From positions 1,984,001-2,048,000 of the forward strand of contig NZ_CP190246.1 in NCBI RefSeq assembly GCF_039652435.2: a DNA stretch of 64,000 nt, read 5' to 3'. The DNA comes from Niabella insulamsoli (lineage in GTDB: Bacteria; Bacteroidota; Bacteroidia; Chitinophagales; Chitinophagaceae). Position numbers and translations under genes: made by a program. Positions 1 through 10,100 of the stretch are shown here, one piece after another (within the stretch, counting starts at the first letter, position 1; each line of letters starts with the position of its first letter). The notes beneath the pieces are model-generated. The model was not told the origin of the DNA. It did not search any database and saw nothing but the letters and a program-made list of their open reading frames with translations.

Positions 1-1002
1 GATGCCGGATTTATTAAAGCCGCCACCAACATAAGCAACCGTCGCATATTGATACAGCCTCGATAACATGCCTATATTATCAATGATTAAAACTTTTGAC
101 TCTTGCGCCATAGTAGCCGATGCACCGTTCTTTTCTTTTTCAGAATATAGGGCAGCGCCCGGGAAACCGCCTTTCAACATATGAATGTGTTCCGCGTCGA
201 CCTCATGCGGAGCAATAATCAGTACGATTTCCTGATGGCCTGCGAACAGGCGTTGAAGCATGGTTTCATCCTCGGGCCAGGTGCTGCCGGCGACAATGAC
301 AAACGCATTTTTGTTGTCAGCCAAGAATTTTTCAATGACGGGTAGCGGTGTAAAATCCGCGGCAATGGCAGCCACGCGATCAAACCGGGTGTCGCCGGCA
401 CAGGTTAGTTTTGCTGGCGGAACAATGGTTTGTATTCGATGAAAACTATCATCTGTTTGAACAAATATATGACTGAAGCACCGAACCATCCTGCGATGCA
501 GGCTTCCATACCACTTAAAAAAAATCGCATCTTTTCTAAAAATAGCGGATATTAAAAGCGTTGGGATATGGCGGCGCTTCAATTCGTTGAGATAGTTATA
601 CCAATATTCATACTTCACAAAAATTACCAGTTGCGGCTTTAAAATCTCAATAAATTGTTTCGCATTTGCCGGGGTGTCGAGCGGCAAATAGTACACCCAG
701 TCGGCGCCGTTATAATTTTTTCTTACTTCATATCCCGAAGGGGAAAAAAAACTAAGAAAGATTTTGTGCGTAGGAAAATCTGCTTTTAATTTTTCTAAAA
801 CAGGCCGGCCCTGCTCAAATTCGCCCAGGGAAGCGCAATGCATCCAGATGATAGGGCCGCCGGGTGGCAGTTCTTCCCGCATGCGGTCAAAAATGTTTTT
901 CCGCCCGTCGATCCAGCGTTTAGCTTTGGGGTTAAAGAATGACGCCAGGCGGATGCCCAGTTGATAAATTCTCAAAAAAATATGATAAAAGAATACGTCC
1001 AA
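1..1002 (-). CDS. waaA: 3-deoxy-D-manno-octulosonic acid (Kdo) transferase, C-terminus cut by window edge
   Basis: Open reading frame on the minus strand running off the left edge (about 334 codons visible). It reads through a GT30 N-terminal domain, with motifs such as IIWMHCASLGEFEQ and KYEYWYN, and ends at AYVGGGFNKSGI, a hallmark of the C-terminal nucleotide-sugar domain of Kdo transferase. The enzyme transfers Kdo from CMP-Kdo to lipid A precursors at the inner face of the cytoplasmic membrane. No ATG lies between the upstream in-frame stop and the conserved N-terminus. The TTG at 1000-1002, followed by a hydrophobic stretch (VFFYHIFLRIY) typical of the membrane anchor, is the best start; upstream TTG codons are alternatives. 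It is divergent from the polysaccharide operon that starts at 1094. Confidence 0.88.
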   Translation of the reverse strand, partial: MDVFFYHIFLRIYQLGIRLASFFNPKAKRWIDGRKNIFDRMREELPPGGPIIWMHCASLGEFEQGRPVLEKLKADFPTHKIFLSFFSPSGYEVRKNYNGADWVYYLPLDTPANAKQFIEILKPQLVIFVKYEYWYNYLNELKRRHIPTLLISAIFRKDAIFFKWYGSLHRRMVRCFSHIFVQTDDSFHRIQTIVPPAKLTCAGDTRFDRVAAIAADFTPLPVIEKFLADNKNAFVIVAGSTWPEDETMLQRLFAGHQEIVLIIAPHEVDAEHIHMLKGGFPGAALYSEKEKNGASATMAQESKVLIIDNIGMLSRLYQYATVAYVGGGFNKSGI

Positions 1003-1060
1003 ATCCTGTTCACTTTCAGGCAAAAGTAAAGGCAAACGGCGTTATTGCTTTTTATTTTAT

Positions 1061-1068
1061 TACTTTTG
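1061..1068 (+). promoter_or_regulatory. candidate Bacteroidota -7 box (TACTTTTG)
   Basis: Exact match to the TAnnTTTG -7 element, 26 bases before the ATG of the aminotransferase gene. A TTG at 1045-1047 is only 13 bases upstream, shorter than the usual spacing of about 20, so the -33 element is not convincing. Confidence 0.35.
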
Positions 1069-1093
1069 GCGACCTAAAAAACAGAAATTCCCT

Positions 1094-2224
1094 ATGCGTC
1101 CTATCCAGATGGTTGATACTCGCAGCCAGTATCTTAAAATTAAAAAAGAAGTTGACGAAGCGGTGCTGGAAGTGATGGGCAGCAGTGCGTTTATCAATGG
1201 GCCGGCGGTTCAGGCTTTTGCAAAAAACCTTGAAAATTACCTGCAAACCAGGCATGTCATTCCCTGCGCAAACGGTACGGACGCTTTGCAAATCGCGCTG
1301 ATGGCCTTGGGGCTGCAGCCCGGCGACGAGGTGATGACGCCTTCTTTTACTTTTATTGCTACTACAGAAGTGGTGGCGCTGCTGCAGTTGAAACCGGTTT
1401 TTGTTGAAGTAGACAAACAAACCTTTTGTATTGATATAGACGATCTTGAAAAAAAGATAACGCCGCAAACCAAAGCTATTATCCCGGTACATCTTTATGG
1501 GCAGGCCGCGAATATGGAAGCTATTATGAAGCTGGCCGACAAACATGGGATTGCTGTGATTGAAGATAATGCGCAGGCGATCGGTGCAGATTTTATATTC
1601 GGCGACGGCACGAAACGAAAAACCGGCACAATCGGGCATATCGGGTGTACTTCATTTTATCCGAGTAAAAACCTCGGCGCCTTTGGCGACGGCGGCGCTA
1701 TTTGTACCGACGACGACGCTTTGGCGGCAAAAATGAGAATGATCGCCAACCACGGCCAAAGCAAAAGATATTATCACGATACCGTGGGTTGCAATAGCAG
1801 GCTCGACAGCATACAAGCTGCTATTCTGAATATCAAACTGCAGCATCTGGATGCATACAACCAGGCGCGCCAGGCAGTGGCACATTTTTACAACCAGTCT
1901 TTTTTGGGCCAGGATAAATTGACTGTCCCGTTCACAGCGCCCTTCGCGACCCATGTCTACCACCAGTATACACTAATACTAAATGATGTTGACCGCGATG
2001 CCCTGATCGCTTACCTGGGAGAAAAGGGCGTGCCGGCGATGATTTATTACCCCGTGGCCGGCCATCAGCAAAAAATGTTTGAGCAATTTAAAATCGGGCA
2101 GCAAAATTTACCGGTTACCGATTGGCTGACCTCGCGCGTTGTTTCACTGCCCATTCACACTGAAATGGACGAAGCACAACTGCAATGGATTACCCAGTCT
2201 GTTCTTGAATTTATAAACCAATAA
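1094..2224 (+). CDS. DegT/DnrJ/EryC1/StrS-family PLP-dependent sugar aminotransferase
   Basis: 376 residues, the normal length for the family. Such enzymes transaminate keto-sugar nucleotides for surface polysaccharides. The PLP Schiff-base lysine is K192 in SFYPSKNLGAFGDGGA, and the cofactor-contacting Asp is D158 in VIEDNAQA; GTDALQIAL near residue 61 is the phosphate-binding region. The gene starts an operon: 8 bases to the sugar dehydrogenase, then rfbC and rfbD. The partner dehydrogenase suggests an amino-uronic acid or related sugar, but the exact substrate (WecE-, WbpE- or DesV-like) cannot be told from sequence alone. Confidence 0.88.
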   Translation: MRPIQMVDTRSQYLKIKKEVDEAVLEVMGSSAFINGPAVQAFAKNLENYLQTRHVIPCANGTDALQIALMALGLQPGDEVMTPSFTFIATTEVVALLQLKPVFVEVDKQTFCIDIDDLEKKITPQTKAIIPVHLYGQAANMEAIMKLADKHGIAVIEDNAQAIGADFIFGDGTKRKTGTIGHIGCTSFYPSKNLGAFGDGGAICTDDDALAAKMRMIANHGQSKRYYHDTVGCNSRLDSIQAAILNIKLQHLDAYNQARQAVAHFYNQSFLGQDKLTVPFTAPFATHVYHQYTLILNDVDRDALIAYLGEKGVPAMIYYPVAGHQQKMFEQFKIGQQNLPVTDWLTSRVVSLPIHTEMDEAQLQWITQSVLEFINQ

Positions 2225-2232
2225 GACCCCGG

Positions 2233-3522
2233 ATGTACGAGGAACTGATCGCCAAAAAAGCCAAACTTGCAGTTATCGGCCTGGGTTATGTCGGGTTGCC
2301 TGTGGCGCTTGCTTTTGCTAAAAAGCTGTCTGTGATTGGTTTTGATATCAACGAGGCGCGTGTCCGGATGATGCAACAGGGCATTGACCCCAGTAATGAA
2401 TTGGATGCGGCCGCATTTGAAGATTGCGATATTTCGTTTACGCATTCATTAGATGATCTTAAAACGGCTCAGTTTTATATCGTTGCTGTTCCGACGCCGG
2501 TGGATGATAAAAACAATCCCGATCTTTCCCTTTTGCTGAGAGCATCCGAAACGCTGGGTGCGGTTGTTCAAAAGGGCAACTATATCATTTTTGAATCGAC
2601 TGTTTATCCCGGATGCACAGAGGAGGATTGCCTTCCGTTGATAGAAAAAATTTCAGGGCTTCAAAATAAAATCGACTTTAAAACGGGCTACTCCCCCGAA
2701 CGGATTAATCCCGGGGATAAAGTCCATACTATTCAAAATATTACTAAAATCGTTTCCGGTTGTGATAAAGAAGCCTTGGAGACCATTGCGAAAGTTTATG
2801 AGCTGATCGTGGAGGCAGGCGTGTTTCGCGCATCTTCTATCAAAGTAGCGGAAGCCGCGAAAATTGTAGAAAATGCGCAGCGCGATCTGAACATCGCTTT
2901 TATGAATGAGTTAAGCATTGTGTTTGACCAGTTTCATATCAATACGTTTGAAGTGTTGGAAGCGGCGGCCACCAAATGGAATTTTTTAAATTTCCAACCG
3001 GGCCTGGTGGGCGGCCACTGCACGGGCGTCGATCCCTATTATCTCGCTTACCGGTCGGGTAGGGCGGGTTACAAAACACAACTTATTTTAGCGGCGCGGC
3101 ATATTAATGACTATATGCCAAAATACGTGGCGGAGCAAATCGTCAAGCATATTATTAAATCGGGCAGCAATGTGGCACAGTCGGGCGTCCTCATCATGGG
3201 CGCTACTTTTAAAGAGAATGTCAGCGATGTGAGAAACAGCAAGGTAGCCGACATCGTAAAAGCCCTGCGGGAATTTTCTGTAGCGGTGGATGTCGAAGAT
3301 CCTTACGCAGTTTCTGAAGACCTGGAGCAGGAATATGATATCCGGCTGACGCAAAAGATTTCCGATAATTATGATGCCGTCATCATAGCTGTTCCGCACC
3401 AGGATTATTTATCGCTCGATGACGCTTATTTTTGCAGTATTACTAAACCGAATGCCCTTATCGCTGATTTAAAGGGTATTTTTCGCAATAAAATTTTTAA
3501 CAGACCATACTATAGTTTATAA
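2233..3522 (+). CDS. UDP-N-acetylhexosamine 6-dehydrogenase (TviB/WbpO-like nucleotide-sugar dehydrogenase)
   Basis: 429 residues. NAD-dependent four-electron oxidation of a UDP-sugar C6 alcohol to the uronic acid. The Rossmann motif GLGYVG begins at G16, and the catalytic Cys is C263 in GGHCTGVDPYYL. STVYPGCTEE and GYSPERINPGDK are characteristic of the TviB/WbpO/VipA branch, which acts on UDP-GlcNAc or UDP-GalNAc, rather than of UDP-glucose dehydrogenases. All three domains (NAD-binding, central helix, C-terminal) are complete. It lies 8 bases after the aminotransferase and 1 base before rfbC, so is clearly co-transcribed. The precise epimer used is inference. Confidence 0.9.
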   Translation: MYEELIAKKAKLAVIGLGYVGLPVALAFAKKLSVIGFDINEARVRMMQQGIDPSNELDAAAFEDCDISFTHSLDDLKTAQFYIVAVPTPVDDKNNPDLSLLLRASETLGAVVQKGNYIIFESTVYPGCTEEDCLPLIEKISGLQNKIDFKTGYSPERINPGDKVHTIQNITKIVSGCDKEALETIAKVYELIVEAGVFRASSIKVAEAAKIVENAQRDLNIAFMNELSIVFDQFHINTFEVLEAAATKWNFLNFQPGLVGGHCTGVDPYYLAYRSGRAGYKTQLILAARHINDYMPKYVAEQIVKHIIKSGSNVAQSGVLIMGATFKENVSDVRNSKVADIVKALREFSVAVDVEDPYAVSEDLEQEYDIRLTQKISDNYDAVIIAVPHQDYLSLDDAYFCSITKPNALIADLKGIFRNKIFNRPYYSL

Positions 3523-3523
3523 A

Positions 3524-4072
3524 ATGCCATTTACTAAAACGCCCATCCAGGATTTATTGGTTTTTGAACCAAAAGTGTTTGAAGATAGCCGGGGATATTT
3601 TTTTGAAGCCTACAACAAATCAGTTTTCGAAGCGGAAGGGTTAGCCTACAATTTTGTACAGGATAATCAATCTTTCTCTAAGTATGGCACCATTCGCGGT
3701 TTACATTATCAGCAGCATCCCCATGCGCAATGTAAATTGGTGAGAGTGCTGGAAGGTAAAATCCTGGATGTCGCAGTGGATATCAGGAAGGCCTCGCCTA
3801 CATTTGGCCAGGTTTTTTCGATTGAGCTGTCAAGCCAGAACAAAAAGCAATTGCTTGTGCCTGCAGGTTTTGCGCATGGTTTTTCAGTGCTCAGCGAAAC
3901 GGCGGTGGTGATGTACAAATGCGATGCGCTCTATAACAAAGAAAGCGAAGGCGGCATTATTTATAATGATCCTACGCTGGCGATTGACTGGCAACTGCCG
4001 GAGGACGCTGCCATTGTTTCTGAAAAAGATTTGATTTTACCCGTACTGGGCGACCTGAAAGCCAATTTTTAA
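3524..4072 (+). CDS. rfbC: dTDP-4-dehydrorhamnose 3,5-epimerase
   Basis: 182 residues, the normal RmlC length. Double epimerisation at C3 and C5 of dTDP-4-keto-6-deoxyglucose, the third step of dTDP-L-rhamnose synthesis. Cupin fold with the catalytic base H61 in RGLHYQ, conserved D82/D86 in LDVAVDIR, and the Y131/Y137 region that serves the general-acid step. The final NDP...IDW segment is typical. It sits one base behind the sugar dehydrogenase stop and 6 bases before rfbD. The first two enzymes of the pathway (rfbA, rfbB) are not in this window, so they must lie elsewhere or upstream genes must supply them. Confidence 0.95.
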   Translation: MPFTKTPIQDLLVFEPKVFEDSRGYFFEAYNKSVFEAEGLAYNFVQDNQSFSKYGTIRGLHYQQHPHAQCKLVRVLEGKILDVAVDIRKASPTFGQVFSIELSSQNKKQLLVPAGFAHGFSVLSETAVVMYKCDALYNKESEGGIIYNDPTLAIDWQLPEDAAIVSEKDLILPVLGDLKANF

Positions 4073-4078
4073 TAAGCT

Positions 4079-4942
4079 ATGCAGCCAAGAAAAAAAATAT
4101 TGGTGACCGGCTCTAACGGACAATTAGGATCCGAAATTGGTGTGTTGGCCAACCGGTATCCCCAATTTGAATTTTTAGCTACCAGCCGCGAACAACTGCC
4201 GATTACAAACGAAGGCGCGGTCAACGATTTTTTTGAGAAACATCGACCTGATTTTTGTATCAATTGCGCAGCTTATACGGCCGTTGATAAGGCGGAAGAC
4301 ACCGCGGAGTTTGACAATGTCTCGGCGGTAAACAAAGATGCTGTCAGCCACCTGGCGAAAGCCTGTGCCCGCCACAATGCCCGTCTGGTTCATATTTCAA
4401 CCGATTATGTTTTCGATGGAACCGCGACAGAGCCTTACAAAGAAACCGATGCTACAAACCCCGTCAGCGTTTACGGAACTACAAAAAGGGAGGGAGAGAT
4501 CGCCGCGATGGCGCAAACGGATGCCATTATTATACGCACCGCCTGGGTGTACGCGCCATTTGGGAATAACTTTGTGAAAACGATAATGCGGTTGATGAAA
4601 GAAAGGCCGCAAATCAGTGTGGTGAGTGATCAATATGGGACGCCGACTTACGCGGCTGATTTGGCGCAGGCCATTTTGGCCATTATCGCTTCGGGGAACT
4701 GGAAACCGGGCATTTACCATTATTCCAACAAAGGGAAAATCAACTGGTATGAATTTGCATTGGCTATTAAAGAAATCATAAAATCTGATTGCGAGGTGAA
4801 GGCGATCCCCACCTTGCAATATCCTACACCCGCCAAAAGGCCGGCCTGGAGCGTGTTAGACAAGACCAAGATCCAGGAAGCCTTTGGCCTGGAGATTCCC
4901 GAATGGAAAGACAGCCTGAAAGCTTGTATCCATAGAATGTAA
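4079..4942 (+). CDS. rfbD: dTDP-4-dehydrorhamnose reductase
   Basis: 287 residues. Last step of dTDP-L-rhamnose synthesis, NAD(P)H reduction of the 4-keto group. Extended short-chain dehydrogenase: nucleotide-binding GSNGQLG at residues 11-17, STDYVFDG at 107-114, and the catalytic Y132-x3-K136 pair in YGTTK. A C-terminal substrate domain with GIYHYSNKG is present. Last gene of the polysaccharide operon; the next gene starts 124 bases downstream. Confidence 0.95.
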   Translation: MQPRKKILVTGSNGQLGSEIGVLANRYPQFEFLATSREQLPITNEGAVNDFFEKHRPDFCINCAAYTAVDKAEDTAEFDNVSAVNKDAVSHLAKACARHNARLVHISTDYVFDGTATEPYKETDATNPVSVYGTTKREGEIAAMAQTDAIIIRTAWVYAPFGNNFVKTIMRLMKERPQISVVSDQYGTPTYAADLAQAILAIIASGNWKPGIYHYSNKGKINWYEFALAIKEIIKSDCEVKAIPTLQYPTPAKRPAWSVLDKTKIQEAFGLEIPEWKDSLKACIHRM

Positions 4943-5066
4943 AGGCGCGAACAAAATAGGTTAGCTTGCGTTATTGTTGGTTCAAAGCATATAATATAGA
5001 TCATTTCTTTCATGCGTCACCATCAGTAACTGCGCTTGGAATGGTTGAAACATTTAATTGTAACTC

Positions 5067-7106
5067 ATGAATTTTCCGGGTAAACATCTCGTTGTTTTCT
5101 TTCTGTTGTTGATTACTGCAACCGCTTTTTCGCAAGATTCGGCTGATATAAAATTTTCTTTTTCTTACGAAAGAAAAAGCAGTCAAACGGTTCAGCTCGA
5201 TATCAAAGCATTTATTCAAAAGCCAGGTATTTCATTTTTCGGGCTGCAGCAAACTCCCGAAGATGCGGTGTTTTCGCAGATCGTGTTTGACAGTGCTGCC
5301 ACCAAATTTTTGGAAGGGGCCATCGAGGAAAAAGGAACAGCGCAAACGCAAACTGATCCTGACCTGGAGCTGCCGGTTCGTTTTTTTACGGATTCGGTTC
5401 ACTGGCTTCAAAACCTCTCCATTGCCGAAGGTGATACGGCAGTCATTAAAGGGAAGCTTATTTATTTGTATAAATCGGGGACGGATTTCCCTTCGGGAGA
5501 AAAGGATTTTCGCGTAGTGGTGGCGCCAAAGACAGCTAAAGCGGAAGTCCCCGCGGATAAAGAAAGTGGCGCTGCGCCTGAATCTTTGTGGGTGATTTTT
5601 CTTGCCGGATTGGGCGCGGGTTTGCTGGCGCTCATCATGCCCTGTATTTACTCTATGATTCCCATTACCGTTAGCTTTTTTACCAAAAGAAGTAAAACAA
5701 AAAAGGAAGGTATCAAAAATGCATTACTATACGCGGTTTCGATCATAACCATTTTCACATTTCTCGGTGTATTTATTTCGCTTGTTTTCGGCCCCGAGGC
5801 GCTCAACGTTCTTTCCACTCATTGGATACCGAATATCATTTTCTTCTTGATGTTCGTTGTTTTTGGGATTTCTTTTTTAGGTGCGTTCGAAATTGAGTTG
5901 CCCGCTTCCTGGGGCAATAAAGTGGATAGTAAAGCCAACTCCAAAAGCATTGTCGGCATTTTCTTTATGGCGCTTACATTGGTAATCGTTTCGTTTTCCT
6001 GTACCGTTCCGTTTTTGGGCGGCTTGTTGGTCCTTGTGTCTAAAGGGGATTTCCTGGCGCCCATCATTGGTTTTTTTGGATTTTCTTTAATGATCGCATT
6101 GCCTTTTGCCTTCTTTGCGTTTTTTCCTTCTAAGCTTAATTCGCTTGGAAAAGCCGGCGGCTGGCTCAATGCAATCAAAGTCAGCCTCGGCTTCCTGGAA
6201 CTGGCTTTGGCGCTGAAATTTCTTTCCAATGCCGACCTGACGCAGAACTGGCGCATTTTAGACCGCGAAATATTTATCGTCTTGTGGGTTGTGATATTCC
6301 TGCTTTTAGGGCTCTACCTTTTAGGGAAACTGAAGTTTAAGCACGATGATGAATTGCCTAAAAATGATTTCGGCCTGCCTTTTCTTTCCGTAACGCGGCT
6401 GTTTTTTGCCATCGCATCACTGGCTTTTATGGTTTATCTGGTGCCGGGTTTATTTGGCGCGCCGCTTAAAGGCTTAAGCGCATTTTTACCTCCGATGGGC
6501 ACGCAGGATTTCAATGCGGACGATCTTCCTAAAGGGTTTCGGCCAGGCACGGCTGCTCTCTCGGGCAACGCAACATCAGAAGCAGGTGCATTGCCGGAGC
6601 CGGTGAAGTATGCCGAAGTGATGAAGAAGAATGAACCTGATGTGGTGGTAAATAACGGGCTTATTACTTATTTTGATTATGATGAAGCCCTGGCCATTGC
6701 CCAACAGCTTAAAAAGCCGCTGATGCTCGATTTCACCGGTGTGAATTGTATCAACTGCCGCAAAATGGAAGGCAGTGTTTGGAGCCATCCCGAAGTCATG
6801 AAGAAGTTAAAGGAAGATTTTGTAATTGCTTCCTTGTTTGTAGATGTACACAACGGTGTCGAATTGCCGGTTGCTGAACAGTATTTTTCAAAAACACTCG
6901 ATAAGCAAATTGAAACGCTCGGCCAAAAAAACACGGATATCCAGGTGTCGCAATTTGGTACCAGTTCCCAACCCAATTACTTCTTTGTAGATGGCCATGG
7001 AAACCGGCTCATCGAGGAGGGATATGGGTATGATCCTGATGTGAAAAAATTTCTGGCCCATTTGGACCGGGCGATTGAAGCATATAAAGAGGCCAAGGGT
7101 AATTAG
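5067..7106 (+). CDS. dsbD: DsbD-type protein-disulfide reductase with C-terminal thioredoxin-like domain
   Basis: 679 residues. It moves electrons from cytoplasmic thioredoxin across the inner membrane to periplasmic thiols. Order: cleavable signal peptide (residues 1-22, ...TATAFSQ), a periplasmic N-terminal beta domain (about 25-165), a multi-helix membrane core (about 170-470) with the redox cysteines C193 (LIMPCIYSM) and C312 (SFSCTVPF), then a periplasmic thioredoxin fold (about 530-679) with C561-I-N-C564. All cysteines of the transmembrane and gamma domains are therefore present. The N-terminal domain has no cysteine pair that I can see, unlike the E. coli alpha domain, so the downstream acceptor may differ. 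Its stop overlaps by 4 bases the stop of the convergent CHAT gene. Confidence 0.87.
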   Translation: MNFPGKHLVVFFLLLITATAFSQDSADIKFSFSYERKSSQTVQLDIKAFIQKPGISFFGLQQTPEDAVFSQIVFDSAATKFLEGAIEEKGTAQTQTDPDLELPVRFFTDSVHWLQNLSIAEGDTAVIKGKLIYLYKSGTDFPSGEKDFRVVVAPKTAKAEVPADKESGAAPESLWVIFLAGLGAGLLALIMPCIYSMIPITVSFFTKRSKTKKEGIKNALLYAVSIITIFTFLGVFISLVFGPEALNVLSTHWIPNIIFFLMFVVFGISFLGAFEIELPASWGNKVDSKANSKSIVGIFFMALTLVIVSFSCTVPFLGGLLVLVSKGDFLAPIIGFFGFSLMIALPFAFFAFFPSKLNSLGKAGGWLNAIKVSLGFLELALALKFLSNADLTQNWRILDREIFIVLWVVIFLLLGLYLLGKLKFKHDDELPKNDFGLPFLSVTRLFFAIASLAFMVYLVPGLFGAPLKGLSAFLPPMGTQDFNADDLPKGFRPGTAALSGNATSEAGALPEPVKYAEVMKKNEPDVVVNNGLITYFDYDEALAIAQQLKKPLMLDFTGVNCINCRKMEGSVWSHPEVMKKLKEDFVIASLFVDVHNGVELPVAEQYFSKTLDKQIETLGQKNTDIQVSQFGTSSQPNYFFVDGHGNRLIEEGYGYDPDVKKFLAHLDRAIEAYKEAKGN

Positions 7107-10100
7107 ATTTTAACCGGGCTGTTGGGCTGCACTTCTTTTAAAAAGACATCAAGTTTTTTCTTTACGGATGTCAGGTTGCAGAACGCTGCAAACTGCGCCA
7201 GGATGCGAAGGTTCGCAATTTGCTTTTCTTTTTTATTTTTCGACCCCGTAATTTTCCAGAGTGATCGCAAAGCCTGGCAAACATTTTTAAATGCCTGATC
7301 GCCGGGTTTCAACAGGTATCTGCACAAGGTGACATCCACAATCTCAGACAGCTTCCAGTAGGTAAGGTCCGCATCTTCCTGGCTCATTGCTTTTTCGAAT
7401 ATTTTAAGTTGCTGTTCAATTTCTGCGGCCGAATAAAGCTGATAGCGCTGTCCGGCTCTTTCCACCTGCTGGCCCCATCTTTGCTTTTTCTTTTTAAGGA
7501 TAAATATTTCCATGAGGATCCAATTCGAAAACGAATAGCTGTTTTGTAATTTTTCAAATGCGTTTCGGTAATGCAAGGCAGCTGCTTCGATGGTCTTAAG
7601 TTTATTATCTTCCTCGTTTTTTTTGCTGCAGCGCATCACCAGTGCTTTGCGTTTGTAAGCGCCCGCAATAAGCGCGAACCGTTCGCCGGTTTTCCATATT
7701 TCTAAAAGATAGTTGAGGTTGGTAATGCTGGTATCAATTGCCGCTTCTATATCCGCAATTTTATTTTCCTCCGACATATCACAGGAAAAATAATCCCTGA
7801 CCGCCTTGTTTACAATAATATTTTGATAATTCTCGAGCGCTTTTACATCGAAGCTTGCATTTTCTGTTTTGAAAAGTTTGTTATATAAAGTGCCTGAAGT
7901 TTCAAAATCGTTGAGTTCCATATAGGCCTGCGCTTCTTTCTGCCTAAGTTCCGGGCTGTCGAAGTCGGCTTCGTCTATGGCTTTGGAAACTGCGCGCAGC
8001 TCGATTAGGAGTTCGTCCGGTTCGTAAAAGGCAACTTCTGTTTTGCTCAGCAAATTGTCAAGGTCGTTTTCAGCTTCCTGGGAAATATCATAAGTTTTAA
8101 TAACAGAAGACCTGGCGCGTTGCAGGTCGAACGTATAATGTTGTTGTCCATAACACTGAAAAGCGCCCCAGGTATTAGTGTATCTGAATTTGTTATAAAT
8201 AAATTTTCTGGCTTCTAAAACGGCTTCACCGAAATTGTATCCGCTCAGCATGCGGTCGTAGAAGATTTCCGAAAAAGCCAGCGCCGCGCTGTCATCCACT
8301 TCCCAGCCCGCTACAATCACGGCTTTGACGCCATTTTCTATGAGTTGCGTCCCAATATTAGCCGCCAGCTTAAACCTGTTCGCCGAGTACGCTTCGGCAT
8401 AAGGGTTGATCCTTCCCAAAAAGCAACAATTGATAAACACGAATTCGGGGGTGGACGGAAGTTGATTAATATGGTGGGGCGTCAAAAACATACCTTCATC
8501 ACTTTCTTTCATCTTTCCGATCAGCATGCCCGATGCGGCAGGATTATGTTCATCGAAAAATCCATGGCCTGCGAAATGGAGGATTTTGTAATCCTGCTTA
8601 AAGAGCGCGGTCAGTATTTCATCGCTGCTTGCGTTGATCAAAGGCCCGTCGATCGTAAGTTGTTGGGTGGCTTTTAGTTTATCGAAAACCAGGCGTGCTT
8701 CTCTTTCAGCGCCCTCCAGTTGGCGGGCCTGTGTGAAGCCTTGTAAATTTGGGTCGCCGATAACCAGAGCGTTATTATTTTTAATAGGATTGGGTGTTTT
8801 AAATTCGGAAGTGGCTAACTGGCGGATCATGCCGGCCGACACGCAGAGTGGTTTTTCGGTGGCGTTGCCTGTTTGTAGCAGTTCCCAGGGAAACGAAGCC
8901 GTGAATTTATCAAGTACCCAGATAATTGGGGAATTTCGGCGGATATTTTCTTTAAAATCTCCCGGGATCAACAATTCAAAAATGGCTTTGGCTTTTTCAA
9001 ACGACCAGTTTTTTTTAATGGATATTTCATCCAGCAATGCCTGAATCAACGGCAGGTTGTGATGGAGTTCTTTTTTTTCTTCCCGCGCATTGTTAGTGCT
9101 CGAATAATAGGATAATACTTTGTCGTGGTCGCTGGGGCTGTCGTTCGCTACTACGCTCAGCCTTTGCCACCAGGTAATGTTGTTGTCGACGAGCAATCGC
9201 TTTCTGAAGCCGGGAAGGCGCTTTATTTTTTTCTCTTTCCACGCAATATTCATTCCGTCGCTGTTGCCATTAATAAAATTTGTCAGACTATAAAAACAGG
9301 TGATCGCCTTATCCTCAAATAATTCCACAAATTCCAGCTCATCAATATATAAATTGACAATGCCGGTAAGCTTTTGGATTTTATCATTTGCGTTCACAAC
9401 TCCCGCCATTACGGCCCGTACCGAGCTTTCAATGGCCATGCCGCCATATCCGGCGCCGACAAGCAGCGTCGAAATGCCGAGGCCTGTTTTGATTTTGCCG
9501 GCTTCCACTTTCGCCCTGCAAAAAGTGAGCAGATAGTCGGCTACGGCTTGTTCAACAGTTTTGGCCAACTGATAGCCGTTCAGGGTTTCGGCATCTCCCA
9601 GTCCGGTTACAATACATCCTTTAAAAGCCGAGTCTTTATTTTGAAAAAAGTTATGGCTGCCGATCATGCCCGGGTAGATACCCAGCGCGTGTTTGAGCCG
9701 CAGGTCGTTTTTGAGATATTTATTAGCAATAGCTTCAGCGCCGTAAACGCCATCGTTAGCGAAATGGCCAATCAGTACAGGAAAGTTTGCGTATATCAAG
9801 TCGCCCTTACTCACCGAAACCTTGAGAATGGGCGCGTTGACTGCTTCCTCAATTCCTTCAACATCCAACCCTAAAAGATTGCTTTCAATACTTTTTTCAT
9901 TGATTTCAAAATTGTAACTTTCTTTAGCAAGCCCTCTCGCTACGCGGGATGTAGGCTGTGGGATCCTGCTAAATTCTGGCGAATGTGTCGTTCCTGTGTC
10001 CAGCAGATCTTTGATGCCCTGGAACAATTTCTTTTTTGTAGTAAGTCCGCCGTGAGATGCAGTTGTGTAGTAAAGCGCTGTTTGCCGATCCAGGCCGGCG

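Noticed and set aside
1052..1639. 195-codon minus-strand frame
   Set aside because: Antisense to the DegT aminotransferase; that gene has complete active-site motifs.
9374..9874. 166-codon plus-strand frame
   Set aside because: Antisense to the CHAT fusion gene; its sequence looks like a frame shadow.
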